A stretch of DNA of 64,000 bases from Candidatus Bathyarchaeota archaeon (GCA_026014545.1 JAOZIH010000006.1:47849-111848), one strand, 5' to 3'; shown: positions 43,987-53,854, counted from the first letter of the stretch. Made by a program: numbers and translations. Notes: a model not told the origin generated them from the sequence alone.

Positions 43987-44505
43987 TTACGCCATAGCTT
44001 TTATGTTCTTCAAGTATTTGTTCCAAAGATAGGCTGCCGCGTACCCTGCGGAGATGCCGCTGCCGGCACCTAGAAACACCATGAGCGCCGCCCACATGGT
44101 GTCTAGCGGTAGCCACTCAAACAGAAGGGTGCTTATGTAATAGCTTAGGAATGCAATTACTGCGGTGTTCAGCGCCATTGCGAGCACTGTTCTGTCGCGG
44201 TTTACTTCTGCAGAGTGTGATGTAACTTTGAATATTCGGAAGGTTATGTCTACCAAGAAACCAAAAAGGAATGTGAAGAAAAAAGTAAGTGGGCCTAAAG
44301 CGGGTCTTGCCAGCGAGGCCAAGATGCCGCCTACGATGCCGACGTAAGTGGCACCCAATGTTTTGATGAAGAATGCGGCTAAGGCAAGCAAGACCGCTTG
44401 GACAACTATTAGCAGATTGTCCCATGGAGGATTAAAGAAGACCTTGGTTACGAACAGAATGGAGCCGAAGAGCGAGACTATGAACAGCTGCTGCGCTTTT
44501 TGCAT
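43987..44505 (-). CDS. Integral membrane protein, ECF S-component-like
   Basis: About 172 residues from ATG 44505 (MQKAQQLF); the frame is open to 44586. Five to six membrane helices, with GATYVGIVGGILASLARPALGPLTFFFTFLFGFLVDI in the middle. This looks like the substrate-binding S-component of ECF vitamin transporters, but no energising module is nearby. Role unproven. Confidence 0.65.
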   Translation of the reverse strand: MQKAQQLFIVSLFGSILFVTKVFFNPPWDNLLIVVQAVLLALAAFFIKTLGATYVGIVGGILASLARPALGPLTFFFTFLFGFLVDITFRIFKVTSHSAEVNRDRTVLAMALNTAVIAFLSYYISTLLFEWLPLDTMWAALMVFLGAGSGISAGYAAAYLWNKYLKNIKAMA

Positions 44506-44696
44506 ATTTATTCTTCCATTATCGTAAACATGGCATGTTCCCATTTTAAAAAGCTTGATGCCGCGGGGCATGCATGACTGCATCACAGGCCAGCTTCATG
44601 TTTTTAACGGAAATTATAAATTAGCAATCTACCATAAAGAGTAAACGTTTTAGTATTTGACGCGTCTGTGTTTAAACGGTTAAATGGGGGAAACGG

Positions 44697-45455
44697 ATGA
44701 GTACACACGCAGAAAATTTAAAGCTTCGTCTAATGACCATCGAGCTTTTGAGAACTGCAAAGTATAAGCGGAACATTACTTATCGCGAATTAGCTTCTAA
44801 AACAGGCTTACCCGTTACGGTTTTAAGCAGATACGCCAAAGGCCATGTGCTGCCAAACACAACGCGGGCTAAGCAGCTGTGGCGCGTGCTTACAAAAATT
44901 GTCGGGCTTGAACCTGAACTGCGTAGCAGAATAAAATTCGACGAAATGGGCTATTTTGACAATACCGAAATCATAGGCGACTACAACATACTCCAGCAAG
45001 CCGCAAATTATGCCTTGGCAAATTTTGCTGGAAAGCGTGTGACGAAAATCTTAACAGCAGCCGTTGACGGCGTCCCCCTAGCCACGATGGTTGGCAACGC
45101 CCTCGGCGTCAACCTTGTTGTGGCAAAGCGAAACAAGGAAGTCGGCGTCAAAGCCTTTCTGGAGGAAACTTACATTCTTGGAAAAGATTCAGGCGTAACC
45201 ATGACACTTTATATTCCCAAAGAAGCGATTAAAAAGCGAGACAGCGTCCTGATAGTAGATGACATGATTAAGAGTGGCGAAACCCAGGAAGCCTTGGTTA
45301 ATCTTGTCAAAAAGGCGCGTGCAGAGGTTTCAGGCATTTTCGCGCTTGTCGCCGTGGGTGAAGAATGGAAGAAGCGGCTGAAGTTAGGCGATGACGCTCC
45401 CATTGAAGTCATAACCTCCTTACGCTCACCTTCAGAGTTAGAAACTCATGCGTAA
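44697..45455 (+). CDS. HTH-phosphoribosyltransferase regulator
   Basis: 252 residues. An N-terminal HTH (NITYRELASKTGLPVTVLSRYAKGHVLP) is joined to a PRTase domain with the PRPP loop LIVDDMIKSGETQEAL near residue 185. This is the GfcR/PyrE-like archaeal fusion, in which the PRTase domain acts as a sensor for a nucleotide or sugar-phosphate effector. A ggggga site lies before the ATG. Located directly before mtnA. Confidence 0.88.
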   Translation: MSTHAENLKLRLMTIELLRTAKYKRNITYRELASKTGLPVTVLSRYAKGHVLPNTTRAKQLWRVLTKIVGLEPELRSRIKFDEMGYFDNTEIIGDYNILQQAANYALANFAGKRVTKILTAAVDGVPLATMVGNALGVNLVVAKRNKEVGVKAFLEETYILGKDSGVTMTLYIPKEAIKKRDSVLIVDDMIKSGETQEALVNLVKKARAEVSGIFALVAVGEEWKKRLKLGDDAPIEVITSLRSPSELETHA

Positions 45456-45508
45456 ACATTCTACTTAAATTCATAGGAAACACTGAAACAGTAGGACGGA
45501 TTGTTTAG

Positions 45509-46522
45509 ATGCGAATGATAGAATGGCGAGATGGCGTCGTTGTTACAATAGATCAGACGAAGCTACCGCATGAAACAGTAATCTTGAAAATCAAAACAAT
45601 CGAGGAAATGGCGGAAGCCATAAAGAATCTACGAATCAGAGGCGCGCCATTGCTGGGCGCAGCTGCAGCCTTCGGTTTAGCAATTACAGCATTTTATTCA
45701 AAAGCAAAAAGCAAGGAGCATCTGCTCGCTGAGTTAGAGAGCTCGGCAAACTTCCTAAAGAGCACAAGACCGACTGCTGTGAACCTCTTTTGGGCGGCAG
45801 ACAGAATCCTCGCCAAAGCTCGAGGCTTCTCTGGCTCCGCTGAAGGACTCAGGGAGCTTGTAATTCAGGAAGCGCAGCTGATAGCAGATGAAGACGCAGA
45901 GGCAAATCGCGCCATAGGCGAAAACGGCGCTACGCTAATCAGCGACGGCGACGTTATTTTGACGCATTGTAATGCTGGAGAGTTAGCCACGGTTGAGTAC
46001 GGCACAGCCCTCGGCGTAGTGCGAGCAGCGTGGAATCAGGGTAAAAAAATTAGGGTTATTGCCACAGAAACTCGGCCGCTGCTGCAGGGCGCTAGGCTTA
46101 CGGCTTACGAGCTTAAGCGCGATGGCATACCAGTTACGCTGATAACCGATAACATGGTTGGCTATGTCATGTACAAGCGCTTAGTCAATAAGGTGATAGT
46201 GGGCGCTGATCGCATAGTCCAAGACGCCGTAATTAATAAGATTGGCACGTTCACGGTGGCAGTTTTAGCTCACGAACACGGAGTACCCTTTTACGTGGCG
46301 GCACCGAAATCCACATTTGACTTAACACGCAAGGCAGCAGAGGTTGTCATCGAAGAAAGAAATCCTGATGAAGTCACGCATTTTGGTGCTCACCGCGTTG
46401 CTGCCAGAGACGTGGAAGTGCTTAATCCCGCATTTGATATTACGCCATTAAAGTATGTGACGGCAATAATCCACGAAAGCGGCGTTTACTACCAAAAAGA
46501 TTTTGCAAAGTTTAAAAAGTAA
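45509..46522 (+). CDS. mtnA: Methylthioribose-1-phosphate isomerase
   Basis: 337 residues. LRIRGAPLLGAAAAFG, the catalytic Cys in LTHCNAGELATVEYGTALG, ETRPLLQGARLTAYEL, TDNMVGYVM and the Asp in VGADRIVQDAVINKIGT fit MtnA better than ribose-1,5-bisphosphate isomerase. It acts in methionine salvage after SAM use or nucleoside phosphate recycling. Confidence 0.9.
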   Translation: MRMIEWRDGVVVTIDQTKLPHETVILKIKTIEEMAEAIKNLRIRGAPLLGAAAAFGLAITAFYSKAKSKEHLLAELESSANFLKSTRPTAVNLFWAADRILAKARGFSGSAEGLRELVIQEAQLIADEDAEANRAIGENGATLISDGDVILTHCNAGELATVEYGTALGVVRAAWNQGKKIRVIATETRPLLQGARLTAYELKRDGIPVTLITDNMVGYVMYKRLVNKVIVGADRIVQDAVINKIGTFTVAVLAHEHGVPFYVAAPKSTFDLTRKAAEVVIEERNPDEVTHFGAHRVAARDVEVLNPAFDITPLKYVTAIIHESGVYYQKDFAKFKK

Positions 46523-46689
46523 CGCTTTTCTCCGGTTCGCATTAAAGAGCAGACAGCATTGGCTTGTTCCATAAATTTGGATTCACAAGGGCTATTGGCT
46601 AAAATAGGCCAATCGTCTTCCGTATTGTATAAAAAGGATGGAAGCCTAACGTTAAAGAGTTAAGTTAATGCTAACACAGTTGGTATTTG

Positions 46690-47238
46690 ATGAGCGAGAA
46701 AGAAGCAGCTGGTTCAGAAATTAGAACTACGGGTGTGCTTACCAAGCAAGGAGTCAAAATAACTGAAAAAAGCAGTATTGATGCTCTTTCGCAGCGTGGA
46801 TACGGCACCGTCGAAAATGATGCACTGACGCTTGCGTTTTACGAGGCGCTTTATCTCATGGATAAGGGCTTGCTGGAAGTTAAAGACGAAAACGACGCCA
46901 CAATAGATTTCCAAAGCCTCTTGCAACGCTACGAAAAAGCAGATGCAAACGCATGGGTTAACTACCTAATCTACCGAGATTTGCGCAGCAGAGGCTACGT
47001 GGTCCGCGAAGGCTTCGGCGCTGATACGGAATTCCGCATGTACGAGCGAGGCGCTTATGGCAAAGACACCGCTGCTTACTTGGTGCTGGGAATTCAGGAG
47101 GGCAAACCATTACCCATAAGCGAGTTAGCCGCTGCGCTTCAGCATTGCCAAAGCCAGAAGAAAGAGCTAATTCTGGCTGTTATGAACCGAAGAGGAGAAA
47201 TAGTTTACTACTCAGTTTCACAATTAACCTTCAAATAG
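46690..47238 (+). CDS. tRNA-splicing endonuclease subunit, probably structural
   Basis: 182 residues from ATG 46690. The C-terminal nuclease fold is clear: YRDLRSRGYVVREGF, FRMYERG with the Tyr, and SQKKELILAV with the Lys. At the position of the catalytic His (usually HaxYLV) the sequence is TAAYLVL, so the triad is incomplete. The protein is therefore more likely the structural partner of an alpha2-beta2 enzyme, with the catalytic subunit elsewhere. Lies 15 bases before hisS. Confidence 0.82.
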   Translation: MSEKEAAGSEIRTTGVLTKQGVKITEKSSIDALSQRGYGTVENDALTLAFYEALYLMDKGLLEVKDENDATIDFQSLLQRYEKADANAWVNYLIYRDLRSRGYVVREGFGADTEFRMYERGAYGKDTAAYLVLGIQEGKPLPISELAAALQHCQSQKKELILAVMNRRGEIVYYSVSQLTFK

Positions 47239-47253
47239 GCAAGTGAGCCTGCT

Positions 47254-48528
47254 ATGCCGACGTTCCAACCAGTCCGTGGAATGCGCGATTTACTGCCTGA
47301 AGATGCAGAAGCTCTAAACAACGTTATCGCTACAACCAGGGAGACAGCGAAGCTCTACGGGTACAGGGAAGTTATAACGCCCGTTGTTGAGCCGTATGAG
47401 TTGTTAAGCGCCAAGTCAGGCGAGGAAATCCGCCAGCGCATGTTCACATTTAAAGATTTAGGCGACCGCATGGTGGCGCTACGGCCAGAGTTTACGGCGT
47501 CAATAGCGAGGTTGGCTACAACCGCCTTGAGAAACGAGCCGAAACCTCTGCGGGTTTTTAGTGTTGGCAGCGTTTACCGCTATGATGAGCCGCAGCGCGG
47601 GCGCTACCGAGAGTTTTGGCAGGCAAACTTTGAGCTTATCGGCTCAAGTATGCCTGAAGCTGACGCAGAAGTGCTACTGCTCACTAACAGCGTAATGAAA
47701 ACGCTAGGCTTGCGTAACTACTCTTTCAAAATTGGCCATGTAGGCGTGATAAGGGGTATTCTCAGCCAAGAAAACGTGGATGATACAATTCAAAACTTGA
47801 TTTTGCAACGCATGGACAAGAAGGAGTACGACGAGGCGTTCAAGCTGATAGAGCAGGAGAAGTGTCGCGAAGTTTTGCAGGGGCTATCGGCGCTTAAGGG
47901 TGCCACACCGTTTGAGACAGCGGAAAAAATACGGCAGTACGTTGCAGGCTATGCGAAAGCGGAAGCTGCTGCAAATAATCTCATAGAGATTCTGCAATTA
48001 GCCACTGCAATGGGTTGCCCCATCGGAACTGTGGACGCCGCGTTTGCTAGAGGGCTAGAGTACTATACGGGAATGATTTTTGAGGTAAATGTACCTGAGC
48101 TTGATGTGGCTTTAGGCGGCGGCGGCCGGTATGACAAGCTTATTGAGATTTTTGGTGGGGAACCTACGCCTGCTGTTGGTGTAGCTCATGGCTTAGACCG
48201 AATAGTCTTAGCAATGCAAACACAGAAGTTACGCTCTCCAATACAAAGAAAGAAGACGGCGGTAGTGATTCCTGTAAAGCAGGAGTTGCGTGCTGAGGCG
48301 TTGAAGCTTGCGCAGATGCTTAGAGACGCTGGAGTTTCAGTGGAGTTTGAGGTTATGGGGCGAAAAATGGCTAAGGCTTTGGAGGATGCTGACAAGCGGA
48401 AGGTTGATTACGCCGTGATTGTGGGTGAGCGGGAGCTTAAAGAAGGCACAGTGGTTGTTCGCGACCTGGCAAAACGAGAGCAGACAACTGTAGACATCGC
48501 GAAGTTAGCTGCAAAAATAAGAGACTAA
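47254..48528 (+). CDS. hisS: Histidyl-tRNA synthetase
   Basis: 424 residues. Class II motifs: RGMRDLLPE at the start, motif 2 VYRYDEPQRGRYREFWQANFELIG, histidine-binding GLEYYTGMIFEV, motif 3 GVAHGLDRIVLAM, and a C-terminal anticodon-binding domain from about residue 330. Confidence 0.97.
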   Translation: MPTFQPVRGMRDLLPEDAEALNNVIATTRETAKLYGYREVITPVVEPYELLSAKSGEEIRQRMFTFKDLGDRMVALRPEFTASIARLATTALRNEPKPLRVFSVGSVYRYDEPQRGRYREFWQANFELIGSSMPEADAEVLLLTNSVMKTLGLRNYSFKIGHVGVIRGILSQENVDDTIQNLILQRMDKKEYDEAFKLIEQEKCREVLQGLSALKGATPFETAEKIRQYVAGYAKAEAAANNLIEILQLATAMGCPIGTVDAAFARGLEYYTGMIFEVNVPELDVALGGGGRYDKLIEIFGGEPTPAVGVAHGLDRIVLAMQTQKLRSPIQRKKTAVVIPVKQELRAEALKLAQMLRDAGVSVEFEVMGRKMAKALEDADKRKVDYAVIVGERELKEGTVVVRDLAKREQTTVDIAKLAAKIRD

Positions 48529-48558
48529 AAAAATGGGAAGGAAAAATACGCGCCAGTG

Positions 48559-49920
48559 TTAGAGGCGTCGAATGTATCTTTTTACTTCCCATTCTGTTAC
48601 CTGTGTTCGATAGAGATCCCATTCTTTGCGTTTCTCGCGTAGAAAGTTTTCGAAGGCTACGTCGCCGAGGGTTTCACGCATTAGTTTGCTGTTTTCCATC
48701 TCATCCAAGGCTTCTTTCAGCGATTCAGGCAGCGAGACTATGCCTCTTTTCTTTCGTTCTTCATAGCTCATTTCGTAAACGTTTAGCTCCACAGGCTCGC
48801 CCGGGTCAATCTTGTGCTTGATGCCGTCTAAGCCAGCGGCTAAGAGAACAGCAAACTGAAGATACGGGTTTCCAGCGGGGTCAGGACAGCGGATTTCGCA
48901 TCTGGCTGCACGTTTTCTTCCGCCGAAGTTGGGGACTCTGATCAGCGGCGAGCGGTTCTTATGTGCCCATGCAAGGTAAACTGGCGCTTCATATCCGGGC
49001 ACTAGTCGCTTGTAAGAGTTGGGCCAAGAGGCGAGTACAGCGCACATTTCGCGGCCGTGGGCAAGTTGTCCTCCTATGAAGTGCAGAGCGGTCTCCGAGA
49101 GGTAACCATTCTTTGGGTTGTCATCGTAAAACATGTTCTCAGTCACATCTGCGTTCCATAGGCTTTGGTGCGTGTGCATTCCTGAACCGTTGATTCCGAA
49201 GAAGGGTTTCGGCATGTATGTAGCCAAGTAACCATTTCTTGCGGCTACTACTTTGGTGATCATCCGCATTGTTATTGCTCTGTCGGCTGTGACAAGCGCC
49301 TCATCGTATTTGAAGTCTATTTCGTTCTGGCCTAATGCTACTTCGTGGTGGGAGATTTCTATTTCAATGCCAAACTGCTCAGCGGTATCCGCAATTTCTC
49401 GTCTCAAGTCGTCTGTGAGGTCGCCTGGGTGGAAGTCAAAGTAACCCGCCAAATCAATCGGCGTTGGTAAAGCCGAGTCGTTTTCTTTTACTATGAAGAA
49501 TTCCTGTTCTGGGGCGCAGATATAAGTGAACCCTGCCTCTCTAGCCTTAGCGAGGGCGCGTTCGAGTATATAGCGTGGATCGCCTTCGAAGCGTTTGTTA
49601 TCTGGCGTGTATACGTCGCAGATAAGCCGGCAAGAAGCTTTTTCTTTTGGTCGCCAAGGCAGCACTGCAAAAGTTGTTGGATCTGGGAACAGGACCATGT
49701 CTGATTCTTCTATTGGCCGGTAGCCTGTTATGGATGAGCCGTCGAAGGATTGGCCGTTTTCGAAGATTGATTCGATGTTTTTGGAGGAAACTGCCACGTT
49801 TTTTATTATGCCGTTGATGTCGGTGAATTGTAGTCTCACGAATTTTATGTTTTGGTCTTTTATTTGTTTGACTACTTTGTCGACGTTTTCTTTCCAGACT
49901 GAGTCTTTGAAGTTTTTCAT
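48559..49920 (-). CDS. glnA: Glutamine synthetase, GSI
   Basis: 453 residues. FVRLQFTDINGIIKN, FDGSSITGY, catalytic APEQEFFIVKE, FGINGSGMHTHQSLW, and KNRSPLIRVP. It has the GSI-alpha length without the beta-type insertion. Upstream is a clear TATA-like box around 49988-50000 and a leader of roughly 45 bases. Confidence 0.97.
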   Translation of the reverse strand: MKNFKDSVWKENVDKVVKQIKDQNIKFVRLQFTDINGIIKNVAVSSKNIESIFENGQSFDGSSITGYRPIEESDMVLFPDPTTFAVLPWRPKEKASCRLICDVYTPDNKRFEGDPRYILERALAKAREAGFTYICAPEQEFFIVKENDSALPTPIDLAGYFDFHPGDLTDDLRREIADTAEQFGIEIEISHHEVALGQNEIDFKYDEALVTADRAITMRMITKVVAARNGYLATYMPKPFFGINGSGMHTHQSLWNADVTENMFYDDNPKNGYLSETALHFIGGQLAHGREMCAVLASWPNSYKRLVPGYEAPVYLAWAHKNRSPLIRVPNFGGRKRAARCEIRCPDPAGNPYLQFAVLLAAGLDGIKHKIDPGEPVELNVYEMSYEERKKRGIVSLPESLKEALDEMENSKLMRETLGDVAFENFLREKRKEWDLYRTQVTEWEVKRYIRRL

Positions 49921-49987
49921 TTTTATATCCTCGCGCTATTTTCGTGTATTTTGGTTTTCACTTGTTATTAGAACCACATTCAACATA

Positions 49988-50000
49988 AACATATATAAGT
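49988..50000 (-). promoter_or_regulatory. TATA box of glnA
   Basis: On the - strand the sequence reads acttatatatgtt, about 70 bases upstream of the glnA ATG. A start site some 25 bases further on would leave a leader of about 45 bases. The 49921-50103 gap holds no gene. Confidence 0.5.
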
Positions 50001-50103
50001 TTATCGCTAAAATTATTTAACAAATATTCACTTAAACTAAAAATTATTAAAAATTTGCATGGCTACACGTGTCGCAACATAGGCAGCAATACAATAGCAT
50101 AGC

Positions 50104-50571
50104 CTAAATTTCCCTGCGCAGAAAATCACCCACATCCAGAATATTCTTAACAGCCACTTCATCGCCTCGCACCTTCTCATCCAAAGAGCACACAATCTTG
50201 CCAAAGCCCAAACATTCACCGAACTCATTCAATACCAACGTGTGCGCACCTTTCTTCCGCGAGCCATACATGGCAATTATACTTCTTCGGAAAATATCTC
50301 TGCCACAGATGAACAGCCAAGCTGCTTGTCCATCAATAATAACCTTATTTGCGTCACCCTTGGCAAGCATCGCTAACAAGTTGAAACTCGGAAAGAATTT
50401 CCCATTCTTAACTTTCCCCAAGTAAGTTCCAGCGTAATAGAAGTCTTGACGGGCAACTTTGCAGAGTGCTTCGTTCAAAAGAAAGTATCTGCCCGCCTTA
50501 TTCACCACAAAATCCGCGTTCAAAGCCAACTGAGCACCAACCTGCAAAGCGAACTTCATAACCGCCCTCAT
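50104..50571 (-). CDS. Nip7-like PUA-domain protein
   Basis: 155 residues from ATG 50571, which overlaps the methyltransferase stop (ATGA). An N-terminal pre-PUA region is followed by a PUA domain with GAHTLVLNEFGECLGFGKI and AVKNILDVGDFLRRE, like Nip7/UPF0113. PUA domains bind structured RNA. The tight coupling suggests it guides or assists the m5C methyltransferase, or takes part in rRNA maturation. Confidence 0.82.
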   Translation of the reverse strand: MRAVMKFALQVGAQLALNADFVVNKAGRYFLLNEALCKVARQDFYYAGTYLGKVKNGKFFPSFNLLAMLAKGDANKVIIDGQAAWLFICGRDIFRRSIIAMYGSRKKGAHTLVLNEFGECLGFGKIVCSLDEKVRGDEVAVKNILDVGDFLRREI

Positions 50572-51455
50572 CGTTTTCCCACCTGCTTGAGTTTGCAAAC
50601 GAAAAAGCCCTGCGTTTCACCCGGCCAAATCCGCCTGCACCGCGCCACAGACCCATCCAGCTTCTTGCCAAAAATGGTGGTCAACCCTTCTTGACCATGA
50701 CAGTTAATCTCCTCAATTTGGAGATGCAGATGCCTCACTGCCCAGTCCATGTTAACCTCGTTTTCCTCCGGCTCTAAAGAGCATGTCGAATAAACAATTT
50801 CTCCATCTTCGCTTAGGCATGCGGCTGCTTCAGCTAGAATTTCCCGCTGCAACCGCGCGTTTCGCTCCACATCCGCCATTGTCCGTCGTCTAAACCAGTT
50901 TTTGTCTCCCACAAAATTCCCCGAGCAAGGCGCATCCACGAGAATTCTATCGAACTTTATTTTCAGCTTAGACGCTTGTCGCGCATCAAGCTGATAAACA
51001 ATTGTGTTGCTAACGTGACACCGTTCCAGATGATTCGCCAACGGCGCAAGCCGCTTTTTACTGACGTCCAAAGCTACTATCAAGCCGCTGTTGCCCATCA
51101 AATCCGCCAGTTGCACAGTTTTTCCGCCAGGCGCTGCGCAAGCATCAAGCACTTTTTTGCCCTTCAAGCTTGTGAACAAGGTTGCTGGTATCTGGGCTGC
51201 TGCTTCCTGAATCGAATATAGCCCCAGCAAGTATTCAGCCGTGGCGCCCACGGAGACTCTGGATTCGCTGACCCAGTAACCTGATTCGAGAAAAGGAATT
51301 TTTTCAAGGCTAACGCCAGCATTGAGCAGACGCTCTTCAAGGTTTTTACCCTTTGCATTAATGAGATTTATTCTGATGGCCTGTCTGGGTGTGGCTTCTA
51401 CAAATTTCCAGCCTAACTGCTCATAACGATTTATAAAAAACTCCTTACCAGACAT
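50568..51455 (-). CDS. NOL1/NOP2/Sun RNA m5C methyltransferase
   Basis: 295 residues. SAM site VLDACAAPGGKTVQLA, motif IV with Cys VDAPCSGN, and the catalytic Cys in VYSTCSLEPEENE. It methylates cytosine in rRNA or tRNA; target unknown. Lacks its own PUA domain, which is supplied by the next gene. Confidence 0.94.
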   Translation of the reverse strand: MSGKEFFINRYEQLGWKFVEATPRQAIRINLINAKGKNLEERLLNAGVSLEKIPFLESGYWVSESRVSVGATAEYLLGLYSIQEAAAQIPATLFTSLKGKKVLDACAAPGGKTVQLADLMGNSGLIVALDVSKKRLAPLANHLERCHVSNTIVYQLDARQASKLKIKFDRILVDAPCSGNFVGDKNWFRRRTMADVERNARLQREILAEAAACLSEDGEIVYSTCSLEPEENEVNMDWAVRHLHLQIEEINCHGQEGLTTIFGKKLDGSVARCRRIWPGETQGFFVCKLKQVGKR

Positions 51456-51513
51456 CAGCCGTAAACTAACCTTAACTGCAAATAAAAGCTTTTCAACACA
51501 ACAGCGAAAAGCC

Positions 51514-52233
51514 TCAGCAACGCTCGAGAGTCGCGGTTAACTCGCTTAAGCTTTTTATGGTCTGATCTGGGCAGGCTCGCTCTGCTTCTTTCTGCACGCG
51601 CCTTTCAATGAATATGGTTTTCATGCCAGCTCTCTTCGCGCCTATAACGTCTGCATCCACCGTGTCGCCCACAAACACCGCTTCATCAGCGCTAACGCCC
51701 AATTTCTCTAATGCTTTCTGAAAGATTTCCGGGCTTGGCTTGCGCTTGTTAACTGCGCCTGAAACAATTACGACATCAAAAAACTTGGATAAGCCATGCA
51801 GCGCCAGCAGTTTAGTAACACATTCTGGAATAGCAAAATTTGAAACTAGTCCTAGCTTATATTTGCCATACAACTTCTGCAGAACTTCCGCCGTGTACTC
51901 ATCCACGCGCACGTACTCCATGAACCCTTCGCAGAAAGCATTCGTTGCGCCAGACACGATTTCGCTGTCGACGTCAAAGTTGAATCCCAATTGTCTCAGC
52001 GCATTTGAGACGCGAACGCTGAAGTGCGGTTCCTCCAACTTCGCATCGGCTTCAACATAAAGTGCATCTCGGGCTTTAATGTAGGCATCTTTGAAGTCGC
52101 TGAAGCTGACTTTTACGCCGTTTTTGATAAGAAACTTGTGCATACGTTTCAGTGAAGGATTATAAAACGCATGATCATGTTCAATAAGCATCAGCGTGTC
52201 AAACATGTCGAAGAGTACAGCTTTGATGGGCAT
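51514..52233 (-). CDS. HAD-superfamily hydrolase
   Basis: 239 residues. Motif I VLFDMFDTLM (DxxDT), motif II LGLVSNFAIP, Lys in NKRKPSPEIF and motif IV VFVGDTVDADVIGAKRAGM. Typical archaeal HAD phosphatase of the glyceraldehyde- or phosphoglycolate-phosphatase-like group; substrate unknown. Confidence 0.9.
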   Translation of the reverse strand: MPIKAVLFDMFDTLMLIEHDHAFYNPSLKRMHKFLIKNGVKVSFSDFKDAYIKARDALYVEADAKLEEPHFSVRVSNALRQLGFNFDVDSEIVSGATNAFCEGFMEYVRVDEYTAEVLQKLYGKYKLGLVSNFAIPECVTKLLALHGLSKFFDVVIVSGAVNKRKPSPEIFQKALEKLGVSADEAVFVGDTVDADVIGAKRAGMKTIFIERRVQKEAERACPDQTIKSLSELTATLERC

Positions 52234-52288
52234 AGCGCTTGATCCTGCATCATTAAAATGCGCGCCACTTTTAAACGCTTTTCATGGT

Positions 52289-53677
52289 TTAACTGTGTTC
52301 TGCAAGGTGCCATGTTCCTCTGCTGCCGAACATGTAGGCAACCATGCTGCGCAGCCGCGCTAACAAGTTGATTAACCATAAAAACGGGAAAAACGGCGTG
52401 TACTTGAACAAGCGGTCATGGCGCAACTTGCCGTAAGCATATTTCAACGCAATTGCTTGGTTAACAATGCTGATTAGCAAGCCATAAGCTGCAAAAATAA
52501 TGAGGCTGTATGCAAAATGCAGCCTGTCAGGTGCAAACCAGAAAAGTAACGGGAAAGCTGCAATAGCCGCTAAATCCACGAATGCGCCCACATACTCGAA
52601 TATGAGGCTGTACCATAGTAGCGCGGAGAGCCATGAGCGCTTACGGAACAGATCTATATGAATTCCTATTGTGTTGTGCAGCCATCCTGTAAGCCATCGG
52701 AGACGCTGATGCCAGAGGGGCTTTAGCCGTTTAGGCGCGTCTGTGTCGCTGCGCGCAGCGCTTAGGTAGCCTACTTTTCCGCCGCGCTTGTGTATTTCCA
52801 AGGTGATTTCGGAGTCTTCAGTCACGCTGCAAATGGTTGATTCAATTAGTATGTCACGTAGCGTATCTGCATCGTAAATGCCGATGGCGCCTGGAACTAC
52901 AAGAACACAGTTTCCAAGTGCTTGTGCACAGCGGTCGATTCCTAATCCTTGGCTGTACTCCAGCTGCTGCAGAGCCACGAGAAGATTGCTTTTTTCGCCG
53001 TCGGTTTTGGGGTGGATGTAGCCTGTGGCTGCGCTTTTCCCGTTTGCAAGCAAATAATCCGTGAGCCGCTGAAGTGTGTCCTGTGTCCATTCGGAGTCAC
53101 CGTCGACAACGGCGATTAGTTGGCCTAGCGCCTTCTTTACGCCTGTTTTTAGTGCTTCAGCTTTGCCGAGATTAACCATATGCCTTGTTATTTTGTAACG
53201 AACGCGCGGGTTTTTGGCATGCAGCATCTTCGCGGTTGCCCAAGCTACTTCGTAAGTGTAGTCTGTGCTTCCGTCGTCAACTACTATGATTTCGCAGTTG
53301 CCTTGATAATTTTCTGCACATCTAAAAAGGCTGGTTATGCAGTTGGCGATGTGCTTTTCTTCGTTGTAGGCGGGAACTACAAAGCTGACCATTGGATAAA
53401 ATGTCTGTTTAGTCTCTGTAGGCGTCTTTTTTGCGAAGAATGCGGCTACAATCCAGATGCCTGCAATGCCAATGGCTAAAAACGTGTACCATGTGTAGAA
53501 GAATCTGAGTAGCCAGTACCAAACTGGATGAGCTGCTTGCGCTGTGGCTGTGTAGCCGAATAAGTGGGTTATGATCCATTGAGCGGCGATTGGGAAGTAA
53601 AGCCATGAGAGTAAAGCCAGAATTAGGGGTATGGCGAAGGCTATGTAGTGTACTTTGAAGCTTTTAGGAATTTTCAT
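52289..53677 (-). CDS. Processive family 2 glycosyltransferase, membrane
   Basis: 462 residues. Two N-terminal membrane segments, then a GT-2 domain with VPAYNEEKHI, VVDDGSTDYT, VDGDSEW, TEDSEITLEI and the QxxRW-type QRLRWLTGW, followed by three to four C-terminal helices. It resembles hyaluronan/PNAG synthases and would make and export a surface polysaccharide. Confidence 0.92.
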   Translation of the reverse strand: MKIPKSFKVHYIAFAIPLILALLSWLYFPIAAQWIITHLFGYTATAQAAHPVWYWLLRFFYTWYTFLAIGIAGIWIVAAFFAKKTPTETKQTFYPMVSFVVPAYNEEKHIANCITSLFRCAENYQGNCEIIVVDDGSTDYTYEVAWATAKMLHAKNPRVRYKITRHMVNLGKAEALKTGVKKALGQLIAVVDGDSEWTQDTLQRLTDYLLANGKSAATGYIHPKTDGEKSNLLVALQQLEYSQGLGIDRCAQALGNCVLVVPGAIGIYDADTLRDILIESTICSVTEDSEITLEIHKRGGKVGYLSAARSDTDAPKRLKPLWHQRLRWLTGWLHNTIGIHIDLFRKRSWLSALLWYSLIFEYVGAFVDLAAIAAFPLLFWFAPDRLHFAYSLIIFAAYGLLISIVNQAIALKYAYGKLRHDRLFKYTPFFPFLWLINLLARLRSMVAYMFGSRGTWHLAEHS

Positions 53678-53854
53678 TCTGTGCTGCAGCCTCGAAGCCT
53701 TGCTCCATTCTCATGGAAGTGTTTGCTTTAGTTAATAAAGCGAGTATTCCCAAAGAAGCAATATTTCGGTTGCTAAGCTGAGTGTTCCGGCTTGGGAAAA
53801 AGACTTATATGGTGTAGTGTTACATAAGATTTAACTGTTAAGGCGGAACGCGAA

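Noticed and set aside
45509..46522. Ribose-1,5-bisphosphate isomerase instead of MtnA
   Set aside because: The LTHCNAGELATVEYGTALG and GADRIVQDAVINKIGT stretches follow MtnA; R15P isomerases have a different segment after THCN.
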